From Rhodobacter sp. 24-YEA-8 (GTDB taxonomy: Bacteria > Pseudomonadota > Alphaproteobacteria > Rhodobacterales > Rhodobacteraceae), in the NCBI RefSeq assembly GCF_900105075.1, contig NZ_FNSK01000001.1:2756001-2820000 (forward strand): a DNA stretch of 64,000 nt, written 5' to 3'. The notes beneath the pieces are model-generated. The model did not search any database and was not told the origin of the DNA. It saw nothing but the letters and a program-made list of their open reading frames with translations. Positions 54,608 to 64,000 of the stretch are shown piece by piece; within the stretch, counting starts at the first letter, position 1; each line of letters starts with the position of its first letter. The translations under genes were made by a program, and so were the position numbers.

Positions 54608-55996
54608 ATGCGACAAATCGCGGGCTTTGGCTTTGTCGCCGGAACAGGTGCGGCAGACCGCGTCTGGCTCAGGACGCTGATCCTCATCCGCTGGCTGGCG
54701 ATCTGCGGCCAGCTTGCGGCCATCTCGCTTGCCGATCTGTGGTTCGGGATCGCGCTGCCGCTGGGGCTTTGCCTGCTCGCCATCGGGGCCTCGGTCATCG
54801 TCAATCTGATCGTGACCTTCATCTTCCCAGGCAACCGAAGGCTGAGCGAAACCGGCGCGCTCCTGTCACTGCTGTTTGACCTCTGCCAGCTGGGGTTTCT
54901 GGTCTTTGTCACCGGCGGGCTGACCAATCCTTTCGCCCTTTTGTTCATAGCACCTGTCACCATTTCGGCCTCGGTTCTCGGGATCGGCCCGACGCTGATC
55001 CTCGGCACCGCCTCGATTGCGATGGTCTCGGGCCTCGCGGTGGTGAATATGCCGATCACGCTTGCCGGTGGCATCACGCTGACCATCCCGCGGCTTTTCA
55101 CCTTTGGTTTCTGGGCGGCCATTGTGGTCGGCATCGTCTTTCTCGGCGTCTATGCCCGCCGCGTCGCACGCGAAAGCCGGGCGCTCTCAGATGCGCTGTT
55201 GGCCACCCAGATGGCGCTCGCGCGCGAACAGAAGCTGACCGATCTTGGCGGCGTGGTCGCAGCGGCGGCACATGAGCTCGGGACGCCGCTGGCGACGATC
55301 AAACTGGTCTCAGCCGAGATGATGGATGAACTCTCGGGCCAGCCCGAGCTGCTGGCGGATGCAAAGCTGATCCGCGAACAGGCCGACCGCTGCCGCGACA
55401 TCCTGCATGGCATGGGGCGGGCCGGCAAAGATGATCTCCAGCTGCGTCAGGCGCCCCTTTCGACCCTGCTGCGCGAGGCCGCAGAGCCGCATATCAACCG
55501 CGGCAAAGAGCTGGTATTCGAACCCGGCCCCGCCAGCGGCGCCCTGCGGGAACCCATGGTGCGCCGCAGCCCGGAAACCATCCACGGGTTGCGCAACCTG
55601 ATCCAGAATGCGGTTGATTTCGCGGCAGGTCATGTCTGGATCCAGTATGACTGGAGCGGCGACCATATCACATTGCGCATCGTCGATGACGGTCCGGGCT
55701 ATCCCCCCAATGTGATCAACCGGATCGGCGATCCCTTTGTGCGTTCGCGCCGTAACGAGCAGGATCTGAGCCGGCGCCCGGAATATGAGGGGATGGGTCT
55801 TGGCCTGTTCATCGCCAAAACGCTGCTGGAGCGCACCGGCGCAAGCCTGACCTTCGCAAATGCCCATGATCCTTTCCTGCCCGATGCCGACCGCCAGGAA
55901 CGGTCAGGCGCGCTGGTCGGGGTCCGCTGGCGCAAGGCCGATCTTCTCGCTTCAGACATCGCGCCAGGCGCCGCCAATGCGCAGATCGAAATCTGA
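54608..55996 (+). CDS. regB: Redox-sensing histidine kinase RegB/PrrB
   Basis: A 462-residue sensor kinase. Six membrane segments span about 25-182, with the quinone-site heptapeptide GGLTNPF at 103-109. The H-box is AAHELGTPLATIK with phosphorylated His222, followed by the redox-active Cys262 in ADRCRDIL and the ATPase motifs (NLIQNAVDF, VDDGPGYP, GMGLGLFIAKTLLERTG). It senses the quinone pool and cytoplasmic redox state and phosphorylates RegA. It is divergent from senC. All known regulatory residues are present, so redox control should be intact. Confidence 0.97.
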   Translation: MRQIAGFGFVAGTGAADRVWLRTLILIRWLAICGQLAAISLADLWFGIALPLGLCLLAIGASVIVNLIVTFIFPGNRRLSETGALLSLLFDLCQLGFLVFVTGGLTNPFALLFIAPVTISASVLGIGPTLILGTASIAMVSGLAVVNMPITLAGGITLTIPRLFTFGFWAAIVVGIVFLGVYARRVARESRALSDALLATQMALAREQKLTDLGGVVAAAAHELGTPLATIKLVSAEMMDELSGQPELLADAKLIREQADRCRDILHGMGRAGKDDLQLRQAPLSTLLREAAEPHINRGKELVFEPGPASGALREPMVRRSPETIHGLRNLIQNAVDFAAGHVWIQYDWSGDHITLRIVDDGPGYPPNVINRIGDPFVRSRRNEQDLSRRPEYEGMGLGLFIAKTLLERTGASLTFANAHDPFLPDADRQERSGALVGVRWRKADLLASDIAPGAANAQIEI

Positions 55997-56059
55997 CGGC
56001 GGCACGATTCAGCATTAACCCGCAATTAACGCATCGCAAATTAACCTCTTCACCGGAAC

Positions 56060-57721
56060 GTGAAGCTGTGGGCTGATTGCATGCCGGGTATGGAAGCGGA
56101 CTGGATATTCGCAAGCGGGCTGGTGATCACTGCAGCCCTGATCGCACTCGCCTGCCTTCTCGTGATGGCGGCAGTGCAGTCGCGCAGCCCGGCCGCAGCC
56201 TCGGTCTTTGCATCTGTCCTGCCTGAAACCGTGTTCATTTTTGATGGTGAGGCGCTGGTCGATGCCACCCCGCCGGCCCGCGCCCTGATGGCGACCGGGA
56301 TCGAATCCGGCGGCCCCTGGTTCCGGGCGCTCTCACGGCTGGAGCCGATGTTCCCCGGGCTCTGGACGCGGCTGGAAGGATTGCAGCGTGAGGGGCGTTT
56401 CGTGCTCTGCTCGCGCGAGGATGTCAGCCCGCCGCTGGTGCTGCGCGCCGAATATCTGGGCGGTCTGACACGGCTGACCCTTGTCGATGGCGAGGGCGAG
56501 GCCGCCCGACCGGGTTCTGATGGCCTGGCGGAACTTGCGCTGCGCGATGAGCTGGCCGGACTGCATGACACGCTTTCGCGCGCGCCGCTGCCGATCTGGC
56601 GCGAAACGGCGGATGGCGAGGTGATCTGGGCCAATGGCCCCTATCTTGCAGCGGCGGCCGAACGGCTGGAACCCGGCAAAGAACTCGCCTGGCCGCTCCC
56701 CGCGATCTTTCCGCGCAAACCGGATGACCCTGAAGCCGTATCTGCCAAAGCCAGCACCCTTGCCACGAAGTCACGGGGCTTGCCCGACGCGACCCGGGCC
56801 TCGCTGACGCTGGGCGAAACGGTCCGGTGGTATGATGTCCTGTCACGCCCCCTGCCCGGGCGGGGCAGCAATGCGGGGCGTCTGTGCTATGCCCTGCCTG
56901 CCGACGGGCTGGTCGCGGCGGAAAACAGCCTGCGTGACTTTACTCAGACCCTCGCCAAGACCTTCGCGCAGCTGCCGATTGGCCTCGCGATTTTCGACAA
57001 ATCGCGGGTTTTGCAGATGTTCAACCCCGCGATGCTGGATCTGACCGGCCTACCGGTGGAATTCCTGATCGCGCGCCCCAGCCTGCCGGCGCTGCTCGAC
57101 GCATTGCGCGAACGCTCGATGCTGCCGGAGCCGAAGGATTACCGTTCCTGGCGGCGCCAGATGGCCGAGATGGAGAAAGCCGCCGCTGAAGGTCTGTTCG
57201 AGGAAACCTGGGCCCTGCCATCGGGCCGCACCTGGCGGGTCACCGGGCGCCCGCATCCCAATGGCGCGCTGGCCTTCATGCTGGAAGATATCTCGACCGA
57301 AATGACCCGCACCCGCCGCTACCGTGCAGATCTGGAACTCGGCCAGGCGGTGATCGACGGGTTGCCGGATGCGGTCGTGGTCTTCGCCCAGGATGGCTCT
57401 GTCGCAATGGCCAATTTGGCTGCGGCCCGCCTCTGGGGGCAAAGCCCGCTGGACGGTCCGGATAACAGCAGCGGCGGCAAGGCAATCCATTTCTGGCGCG
57501 AAAAAACCGCCCCGACACTCTTGTGGAATGATCTTGAAGAGTTCATCGGCCTGTTCGGCACCCGCGAGCCCTGGGACGGCGATCTGCGCATGACTGACGG
57601 CCGCGCCTTTTCCTGCCGCGTCGCACCAATGCCGCATGGCGCAACGCTTGTCACATTCCGCCAGTCAGAACCCGCCGCCACGGGGGAAACCGGTGGCTCC
57701 CGCGCCATGCTGATTGCCTGA
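56060..57721 (+). CDS. Membrane-anchored multi-PAS protein, no kinase domain
   Basis: A 553-residue protein. One N-terminal membrane helix (about 16-38) is followed by weak PAS-like regions near 200-290 (WRETADGEVIWANGPYLAAA), 318-430 (FAQLPIGLAIFDKSRVLQMFNPAMLDLTGLP) and 440-530 (IDGLPDAVVVFAQDGSVAMANLAAARLWG). No histidine-kinase H-box, ATPase or output domain follows, although the order (helix, PAS, PAS) is that of a kinase sensor. It lies 64 bp after regB on the same strand. A role as a redox or ligand sensor modulating RegB is inference. Start MKLWADC; an alternative Met is at residue 8. Confidence 0.78.
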   Translation: MKLWADCMPGMEADWIFASGLVITAALIALACLLVMAAVQSRSPAAASVFASVLPETVFIFDGEALVDATPPARALMATGIESGGPWFRALSRLEPMFPGLWTRLEGLQREGRFVLCSREDVSPPLVLRAEYLGGLTRLTLVDGEGEAARPGSDGLAELALRDELAGLHDTLSRAPLPIWRETADGEVIWANGPYLAAAAERLEPGKELAWPLPAIFPRKPDDPEAVSAKASTLATKSRGLPDATRASLTLGETVRWYDVLSRPLPGRGSNAGRLCYALPADGLVAAENSLRDFTQTLAKTFAQLPIGLAIFDKSRVLQMFNPAMLDLTGLPVEFLIARPSLPALLDALRERSMLPEPKDYRSWRRQMAEMEKAAAEGLFEETWALPSGRTWRVTGRPHPNGALAFMLEDISTEMTRTRRYRADLELGQAVIDGLPDAVVVFAQDGSVAMANLAAARLWGQSPLDGPDNSSGGKAIHFWREKTAPTLLWNDLEEFIGLFGTREPWDGDLRMTDGRAFSCRVAPMPHGATLVTFRQSEPAATGETGGSRAMLIA

Positions 57722-58264
57722 GCTATCCCTGTGCCGCCCCGGGCAGGACTGGCGGGCGTCACTGATTGCGGAAAGATGCCCCGTCCTTGCCTGAATACTC
57801 CCCATCAGGATGGCCGCAATCGCCACGAAGCCTCGATCCGGCCAATCCGACCAGGACCCGACCAGCAGGTGGGGGTGAGCCCATCGTCTCGCCGGAACGT
57901 GGACTGACGGCGCCTCCTTCGCGCGGTTCGGTCCGTTTACGAGGGTATCAGGCGACGATTCGCGGTCTGCCCCGACAAAACTCCACCCTGCCTGGACAGC
58001 AGAAGCGCCAGGAACCCAAAGCCATCAGTCATATGATGAGTTTTGCGATCCCCGGGGCCAAGGGCGGAGGTGTATGGAAACAGCCTGTCGGTGGAGCAAC
58101 ACCCACGCATTGCTGCAGCCGGGCCGCGCCGCCCTGACGTGCGACGCACAGACAGGATGCCCGCGCTCCCACTGCGAGGCCCGGCGCTCATGTCCCCTTG
58201 GCGGCGAGTCTACGCGAGCCCGGGCACAGATGCGCGACAGCGATACCGCCGTGTAAATAAGGCA
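57722..58264. other. Long intergenic stretch without a recognized gene
   Basis: 543 bp on both strands without a frame that has a ribosome site, codon-like composition and a recognizable family. Some frames exceed 100 codons but look like chance openings in GC-rich DNA. I see no tRNA, IS end or repeat. It could hold a small RNA or a decayed gene. Confidence 0.5.
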
Positions 58265-58312
58265 GCGGCGGCCTTGTTACAGGCCGCCGCCCGGGAGGGG
58301 ATCGCCCCTCCC
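58265..58312 (-). terminator. Double hairpin after the DUF481 gene
   Basis: GCGGCGGCC and GGCCGCCGC pair around an 8-base loop (58265-58290), and a second stem-loop GGGAGGGG-ATCG-CCCCTCCC lies at 58293-58312. Both are directly downstream of the minus-strand DUF481 gene and likely end its transcript, although the T tract is poor. Confidence 0.7.
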
Positions 58313-58328
58313 ATTCCCGTCAAAGGGC

Positions 58329-59201
58329 TCAGAAACCGAAGACCAGCGACAGGCCGAGTTTGTTATCCGTGCGGATTGCGCGGCTGTCATTGTATTCGGT
58401 CAGGTAGCTGACCCGGGTCGAGATCGCGTCAGTTACCTTGAAGTTGATGCCGAGATCGTTGTTCGCCCGCAGTGCGGTGTCCGAATTCAGCACGTCGGTG
58501 TCATTGGTGAAGAACACGTTGTCGTTGATCTTGTAGTAGAAGCGCGACGACGCGATGTAGCCGGTCTCGGTGGTCGACTCCCCCAGACCATTCTTCAGAT
58601 AGCTGACACCGATACCAGCCTGAACGCGCCAGGCCATGTCGGTTTCGTTGATGATCCGGTAACCAGGACCCACGCCAAGGAAAGCGTCCCGTTGGGTCTG
58701 GCCACGCAGCTGTTCGGTATCGCTGATCGCGTCTGCGCGCTGTTCATCCGTCAGGCGGTCGGCGAGACCGTCCGACACAACCCGACCCAGCACGAAGCCG
58801 TAGAAACGGTCATCGAAGGAATAGGTCGCGTCATAGATACCGAAGACATCACGCTTGGTCGATTTGTTGTCGGCCTCGGAATAGTCGATCACCGCGCCGA
58901 TGGTCTGGCTGAAGGCACCGGCGCCGTGGCGAAGACGCAGACCGACGGTCAGGTCCTGCGATTCATTGTTACCGGTCTTGCCGGAGTAGCCGATCGAGGC
59001 CGAGCCCGAAAAGCCCTGACGGAAATCCGGGCTGCCGAAACGGGCATTATCCTCGGCGCGGGCCATGTCGCGGGCAACATCGCGCTCAACATCCTCGATC
59101 TGGTCATCAAGCGATGAAATTCCGACGATGTCAGTCTGAGCGAAGGCAGGCGCCGTCAGTCCGAGCGCCAGGATGGCTGAAGTCAGATAGAGCGATTTCA
59201 T
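58329..59201 (-). CDS. DUF481 outer-membrane beta-barrel protein
   Basis: A 290-residue protein. A signal peptide (MKSLYLTSAILALGLTAPAFA) is followed by a short helical segment rich in Glu/Asp/Arg (DDQIEDVERDVARDMARAED). A beta-barrel of the DUF481 'salt-induced outer membrane protein' family comes next (SGSASIGYSGKTGNNESQDLTVGLRLRHG). The C-terminus ends SLVFGF, with a terminal Phe for barrel insertion. Function unknown; relatives change with salt stress. ATG 59201 follows AAAGGAA. No neighbour suggests a partner. Confidence 0.87.
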   Translation of the reverse strand: MKSLYLTSAILALGLTAPAFAQTDIVGISSLDDQIEDVERDVARDMARAEDNARFGSPDFRQGFSGSASIGYSGKTGNNESQDLTVGLRLRHGAGAFSQTIGAVIDYSEADNKSTKRDVFGIYDATYSFDDRFYGFVLGRVVSDGLADRLTDEQRADAISDTEQLRGQTQRDAFLGVGPGYRIINETDMAWRVQAGIGVSYLKNGLGESTTETGYIASSRFYYKINDNVFFTNDTDVLNSDTALRANNDLGINFKVTDAISTRVSYLTEYNDSRAIRTDNKLGLSLVFGF

Positions 59202-59413
59202 GGCAATTCCTTTCACGGGTTACGTCCGTCCCAGGTCAGGGGCGGTTGGTAAGAAGGAATTGGCTGTTTTGCCGGGAATCGGAACATTCAGGAAACTTGA
59301 GCCATCCCCGAGAATTACTCGTGGAACCAGATCCTTTCTGACGAAACGGCGATGCCCGGGGGGTAAGAGCGATTTTTTGTCCTTTTATCTCAGTCAGATA
59401 CAATGAACACTGT

Positions 59414-60274
59414 TCACATCTGGCGCAGCGCGAGCACTTCGGCATTGGTGTCTGACGCCCGGCTGGCGGATTCCAGCAGTGTTTCCTTTGCAACAGCGAG
59501 CAGCTTCTCGCCGAGGTCATCGCGCCACAACGACCAGACCGGAAGCTGGAAGACCGGCGCATTTGCCACCACATGCAGCTGCGCGAGGTCAAGAAAACGC
59601 TTGGCATGCCGGGCGGGAAGATAGGCCGCAAAGGGCCGTGTCTGGATAAAGAGGGCGGCCAGCGAGCCGAAGGCCAGTTGCAGACGTGTGCCATGCAGCG
59701 ACGGAAGCGCCTCTTCGTGAAAGCGCATGAACTCGGGCCCCCAATCCACCAGCGCATAGTCTTCGTCCAGATCCGCAACCGTCAGCCCCTGGCGCGAAGA
59801 GACCAGCACCAGCTGGTCCTCAAGCAGTTGCTCGGCATGGATCCCGGGCCGGTTTGCGACCGAATAGGACAGGGCGACATCAATCCCCCCCTGCAACAGG
59901 TTCTGAGTCAGCGTCTCTGCCCGCGCCATCTCTGCCCGCAAAGCAATTTCGGGCAGGCGGGCGCGCAGCAGATCCAGCCAGCCAAATCCGAGGCGCGGCC
60001 AGAGCGAGGGTTCCGAGCCAATCACCAGACGCAGTCCTTCTTCACCAGAGGCCGAGACCCGCAGCCGGGCCTGTTCCCAGTTGCGCAGGATTGCGATGGC
60101 AAACCCCCGAAACTCACGACCGGCCGCCGTCAGCGCCACGCCGTCTTTGGACCGGGAGAAAAGCGGGCGGCCCAACTGCTCTTCGAGCCGCTGGATCCGC
60201 AGACTGACCGCCGATTGCGTGACAAAAAGACGCTCCGAGGCGGCGGCGAAAGATCCGGTTTCCGCCGTTTCCAT
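59414..60274 (-). CDS. LysR-family regulator with no ordinary start codon
   Basis: The protein from the first ATG is 286 residues: the LysR helix-turn-helix (ETGSFAAASERLFVTQSAVSLRIQRLEEQLG) then a substrate domain. This ATG cuts off the first part of helix 1. In frame upstream, codons read IELQLVRTF, the usual LysR start with its first Met replaced by ATC (60301). A GGAGG site lies 8 bases before that ATC, and the nearest in-frame stop is about 17 codons further up. So translation may start at ATC or CTG, or the start has mutated. Its target and effector are unknown. It is divergent from the DUF481 gene's upstream side. Confidence 0.82.
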   Translation of the reverse strand: METAETGSFAAASERLFVTQSAVSLRIQRLEEQLGRPLFSRSKDGVALTAAGREFRGFAIAILRNWEQARLRVSASGEEGLRLVIGSEPSLWPRLGFGWLDLLRARLPEIALRAEMARAETLTQNLLQGGIDVALSYSVANRPGIHAEQLLEDQLVLVSSRQGLTVADLDEDYALVDWGPEFMRFHEEALPSLHGTRLQLAFGSLAALFIQTRPFAAYLPARHAKRFLDLAQLHVVANAPVFQLPVWSLWRDDLGEKLLAVAKETLLESASRASDTNAEVLALRQM

Positions 60275-60542
60275 AAAGGTTCGGACAAGTTGCAGTTCGA
60301 TGGCCTGATCCTCCGCGCTGACACGAGACCCACTCGCCCCGCGAGAATTCAGATGTCAACGGACAGGCCGCCAGCACAGGTGCCACCATGCGGGATCTCG
60401 CCCGAAAGGCAAGTCGATCATATCCTGACATATCCCCGGGGCGGCGCGATTTCCCCCGCCGGACGGGTGGCGGGCCAGAAGGCCTGGAAGAACGCGGGGT
60501 GCTGATCGCCGCCGATAGCGGCAACCCCGGCATGGCGCTCGC

Positions 60543-60869
60543 GTGTCGATCATGATACCCGTGCCGCTCAACAAGAAGGCGAGCAGTATAGTGCCTCAGG
60601 ACGAGCAGAGCTTTATCCGGCTGGACGATGATGACATCCGTTACCTCAGCATTCAGCTGCGGGGCGTTAAGCAGGCGCGCGTGCGCTTTCTGACTGCCAC
60701 GCCCGAGTTTCAGCTTGAGGTGATCGAGGTGCTTCTGGCGCTTGGCGTCTCGGCAACGGCCGAGAGGCTCTCCCAGATCGCGCCCTATCCGAAACGAAGA
60801 TTCGGGATCCGCTATAAGGGCGATACCGCTATCATCACCGTGGCTCAGGACGCGCTGCTTCTGGGGTGA
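60543..60869 (+). CDS. Small hypothetical protein
   Basis: A 108-residue frame: GTG start at 60543 (or ATG at 60552), no clear ribosome site. The sequence has a charged DDDDIRYLSIQLRGVKQARVRFLTATPEF stretch and ends in RFGIRYKGDTAIITVAQDALLLG. I do not recognize it. Composition is balanced and not low complexity, which supports a real gene, but the frame on the other strand is equally open. It ends 68 bp before the SH3 protein gene. Confidence 0.45.
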   Translation: MSIMIPVPLNKKASSIVPQDEQSFIRLDDDDIRYLSIQLRGVKQARVRFLTATPEFQLEVIEVLLALGVSATAERLSQIAPYPKRRFGIRYKGDTAIITVAQDALLLG

Positions 60870-60937
60870 TGCCTTTGGGGCCTGTCGGGGCAGGTCCCGC
60901 CGCCACAAGCGGGTCAACACCAGCGCAGGAGAATCAG

Positions 60938-61237
60938 ATGCGCAATACTATCTCACTGATTGCGGCCGCTGTGCTTTTCCCGATCACCCTCATGTCACCG
61001 GTGCAGGCCGGTGTTGCCGGAGAGTATGAGGTTGTCGGGGTTGAAGCCGAAGATATGCTGAAAATGCGCACCGGACCTGGGATTGGCTACAACATCATCC
61101 TCGGCTTGCCGAATGGCACACTGGTCAGGGTTCACAGCTGCGAGCAGAGCGGCAGCACACGCTGGTGCAAGGTCTCACTCAAGCAAGCCCGCGCGCTGAA
61201 GGGCTACGTCTCCGCATCCTACCTGCGGAAACTGTGA
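60938..61237 (+). CDS. Secreted SH3-domain protein
   Basis: A 99-residue protein with a signal peptide (MRNTISLIAAAVLFPITLMSPVQAG) and a bacterial SH3 domain. In that domain LKMRTGPGIGYNIILGLPNGTLVRVHSC and GYVSASYLRKL give the usual strands. Such domains bind peptidoglycan or peptides in the periplasm. ATG 60938 follows AGGAGA. It may be a cell-wall-binding or stress protein; a second domain is absent, so no catalytic role is expected. Confidence 0.82.
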   Translation: MRNTISLIAAAVLFPITLMSPVQAGVAGEYEVVGVEAEDMLKMRTGPGIGYNIILGLPNGTLVRVHSCEQSGSTRWCKVSLKQARALKGYVSASYLRKL

Positions 61238-61474
61238 TCTCGCGCCGTTCTGAGGCCATCGGTTATGTTCTGGCCCCTGAGAACTTAATTGTTTGAAGCT
61301 GGATTTTCCTGGCAGGGAGTAGAGCTGAAGCCGATTAAGGTATCGAAGTTCGCTGCGGCGCCAAAGGCGTTCCTCCTGAACTAAGGCTTGCGATCCATCT
61401 TCACGGCGCCTTGGCGAGCCTGTTGCGGCTGGCCTGCGCATGAGGTTGTGGACGCGGCAGCTCAAATTCAAAAG
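61238..61474. other. Intergenic stretch beyond the rRNA operon
   Basis: 237 bp between the SH3 gene and the terminator of the rRNA operon. No credible frame, repeat or RNA gene seen. A remnant of a transposable element is possible, but I could not identify one. Confidence 0.45.
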
Positions 61475-61493
61475 GCCCCGCGGAAAGCGGGGC
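61475..61493 (-). terminator. rRNA operon terminator
   Basis: GCCCCGC and GCGGGGC form a 7-bp stem with a 5-base loop, and the minus strand then reads CTTTTG. It lies 69 bp beyond the 3' end of the initiator tRNA and is the natural end of the rRNA transcript. Confidence 0.85.
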
Positions 61494-61561
61494 GTGGGGT
61501 GTCAAACAGTTCCCATTCAGCGGACGCCAATTTGCAAACCACTGATATCTATCATTATTTT

Positions 61562-61638
<77 letters not shown>

Positions 61639-61719
61639 TCTGTTGCCTTTTTGGCGCCCCATCCGGGTTATTTGGAGGGGTTTATTTTCATCGTATTGGA
61701 GAGAGAAGTCTCTGATCAG

Positions 61720-61836
61720 GTTTGGCGGTTACCTACTCTCCCACGTCTTGAGACGCAGTACCATTGGCGTAGAGGCCCTTAACGGCCGAGTTCGGGATGG
61801 GATCGGGTGTTTAGCCACCACTATGACCACCAAACC
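61720..61836 (-). rRNA. 5S ribosomal RNA
   Basis: The conserved segments are present in order on the minus strand: GGTGGTCATAGTGG near the 5' end, CCCGATCCCATCCCGAACTCGG in the middle (given here as CCCATCCCGAACTCGG) and GTGGGAGAGTAGGT near the 3' end. The ends pair as the usual terminal stem. Bounds may be off by a few bases. Confidence 0.93.
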
Positions 61837-61957
61837 GGAACAGAGACTTGCCAGTATTGACTGGCGAACATCGATGTATTGTTCAGGTCTGTGCGACTTT
61901 TGGTGCTTGTATATGGCTGTCTGTCGGTGAGCTAAGGTTTTTGCCTTGCTTTTACCG

Positions 61958-64000
<2,043 letters not shown>

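Overview
The window looks like a chromosomal segment of a Rhodobacteraceae alphaproteobacterium (Rhodobacter/Paracoccus-like). The evidence is high GC, a malyl-CoA lyase of the Rhodobacter Mcl1 type, the regB / senC-regA-hvrA redox-regulator locus, a petABC cytochrome bc1 operon, the alphaproteobacterial AddAB repair pair and an ftsE-ftsX-plsC run. Nearly all of it is core genome. I see no intact insertion sequence, prophage, CRISPR array or obvious island.

Layout. 1-2351: D-amino-acid cassette (enolase-superfamily racemase and a class IV transaminase cut by the window edge), divergent from mcl1. 2352-8560: an intergenic inverted repeat, accA, a Hint-domain protein, ftsE-ftsX-plsC and a zinc-ribbon membrane protein. 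8561-14877: a DUF4175-type membrane protein, then argH, two small lipoproteins (one only 43 residues) and lysA, divergent from a TlpA-like thioredoxin. 14972-19356: xthA, a pair of candidate anti-Shine-Dalgarno small RNAs (best finding), a CenR-like response regulator, ribA with an overlapping L,D-transpeptidase, and a YggS protein. 19479-28388: porin, DUF3576 lipoprotein, leuS-lptE-holA, dapE with an acetyltransferase, and an alpha/beta hydrolase lipoprotein. 28531-32853: hslV, a membrane protein, hslU, a spermidine-synthase-like protein and trxA. 32930-42452: tsaE-amgK-murU-addB-addA in one overlapping run, and aroC. 42760-47227: a TerC protein, then a TPP riboswitch driving thiBPQ. 47291-51578: petABC, a glutathione transferase, rpmJ and tRNA-Val. 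51808-57721: an N-formylglutamate amidohydrolase-like gene, hvrA, regA and senC, divergent regB, and a large PAS-type protein. 57722-61237: sparsely coding, with a DUF481 outer-membrane protein, a LysR regulator lacking an ordinary start codon, a small hypothetical and an SH3 protein. 61475-64000: the 3' end of an rRNA operon on the minus strand (23S, 5S, initiator tRNA, terminator).

How the genes work together. The RegB kinase senses redox state, SenC is its copper/thiol partner, RegA is the response regulator and HvrA an H-NS-like modulator. In relatives this set controls respiration and photosynthesis genes, possibly including the nearby petABC. thiBPQ imports thiamine under TPP control. 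amgK-murU recycles peptidoglycan sugars. addAB repairs double-strand breaks. lysA and dapE serve lysine/diaminopimelate synthesis. The tandem small RNAs carry a CCTCCCTGTTGGA segment that could pair with ribosome-binding sites of the CAACAGG(G)AGG type, as found upstream of thiB.
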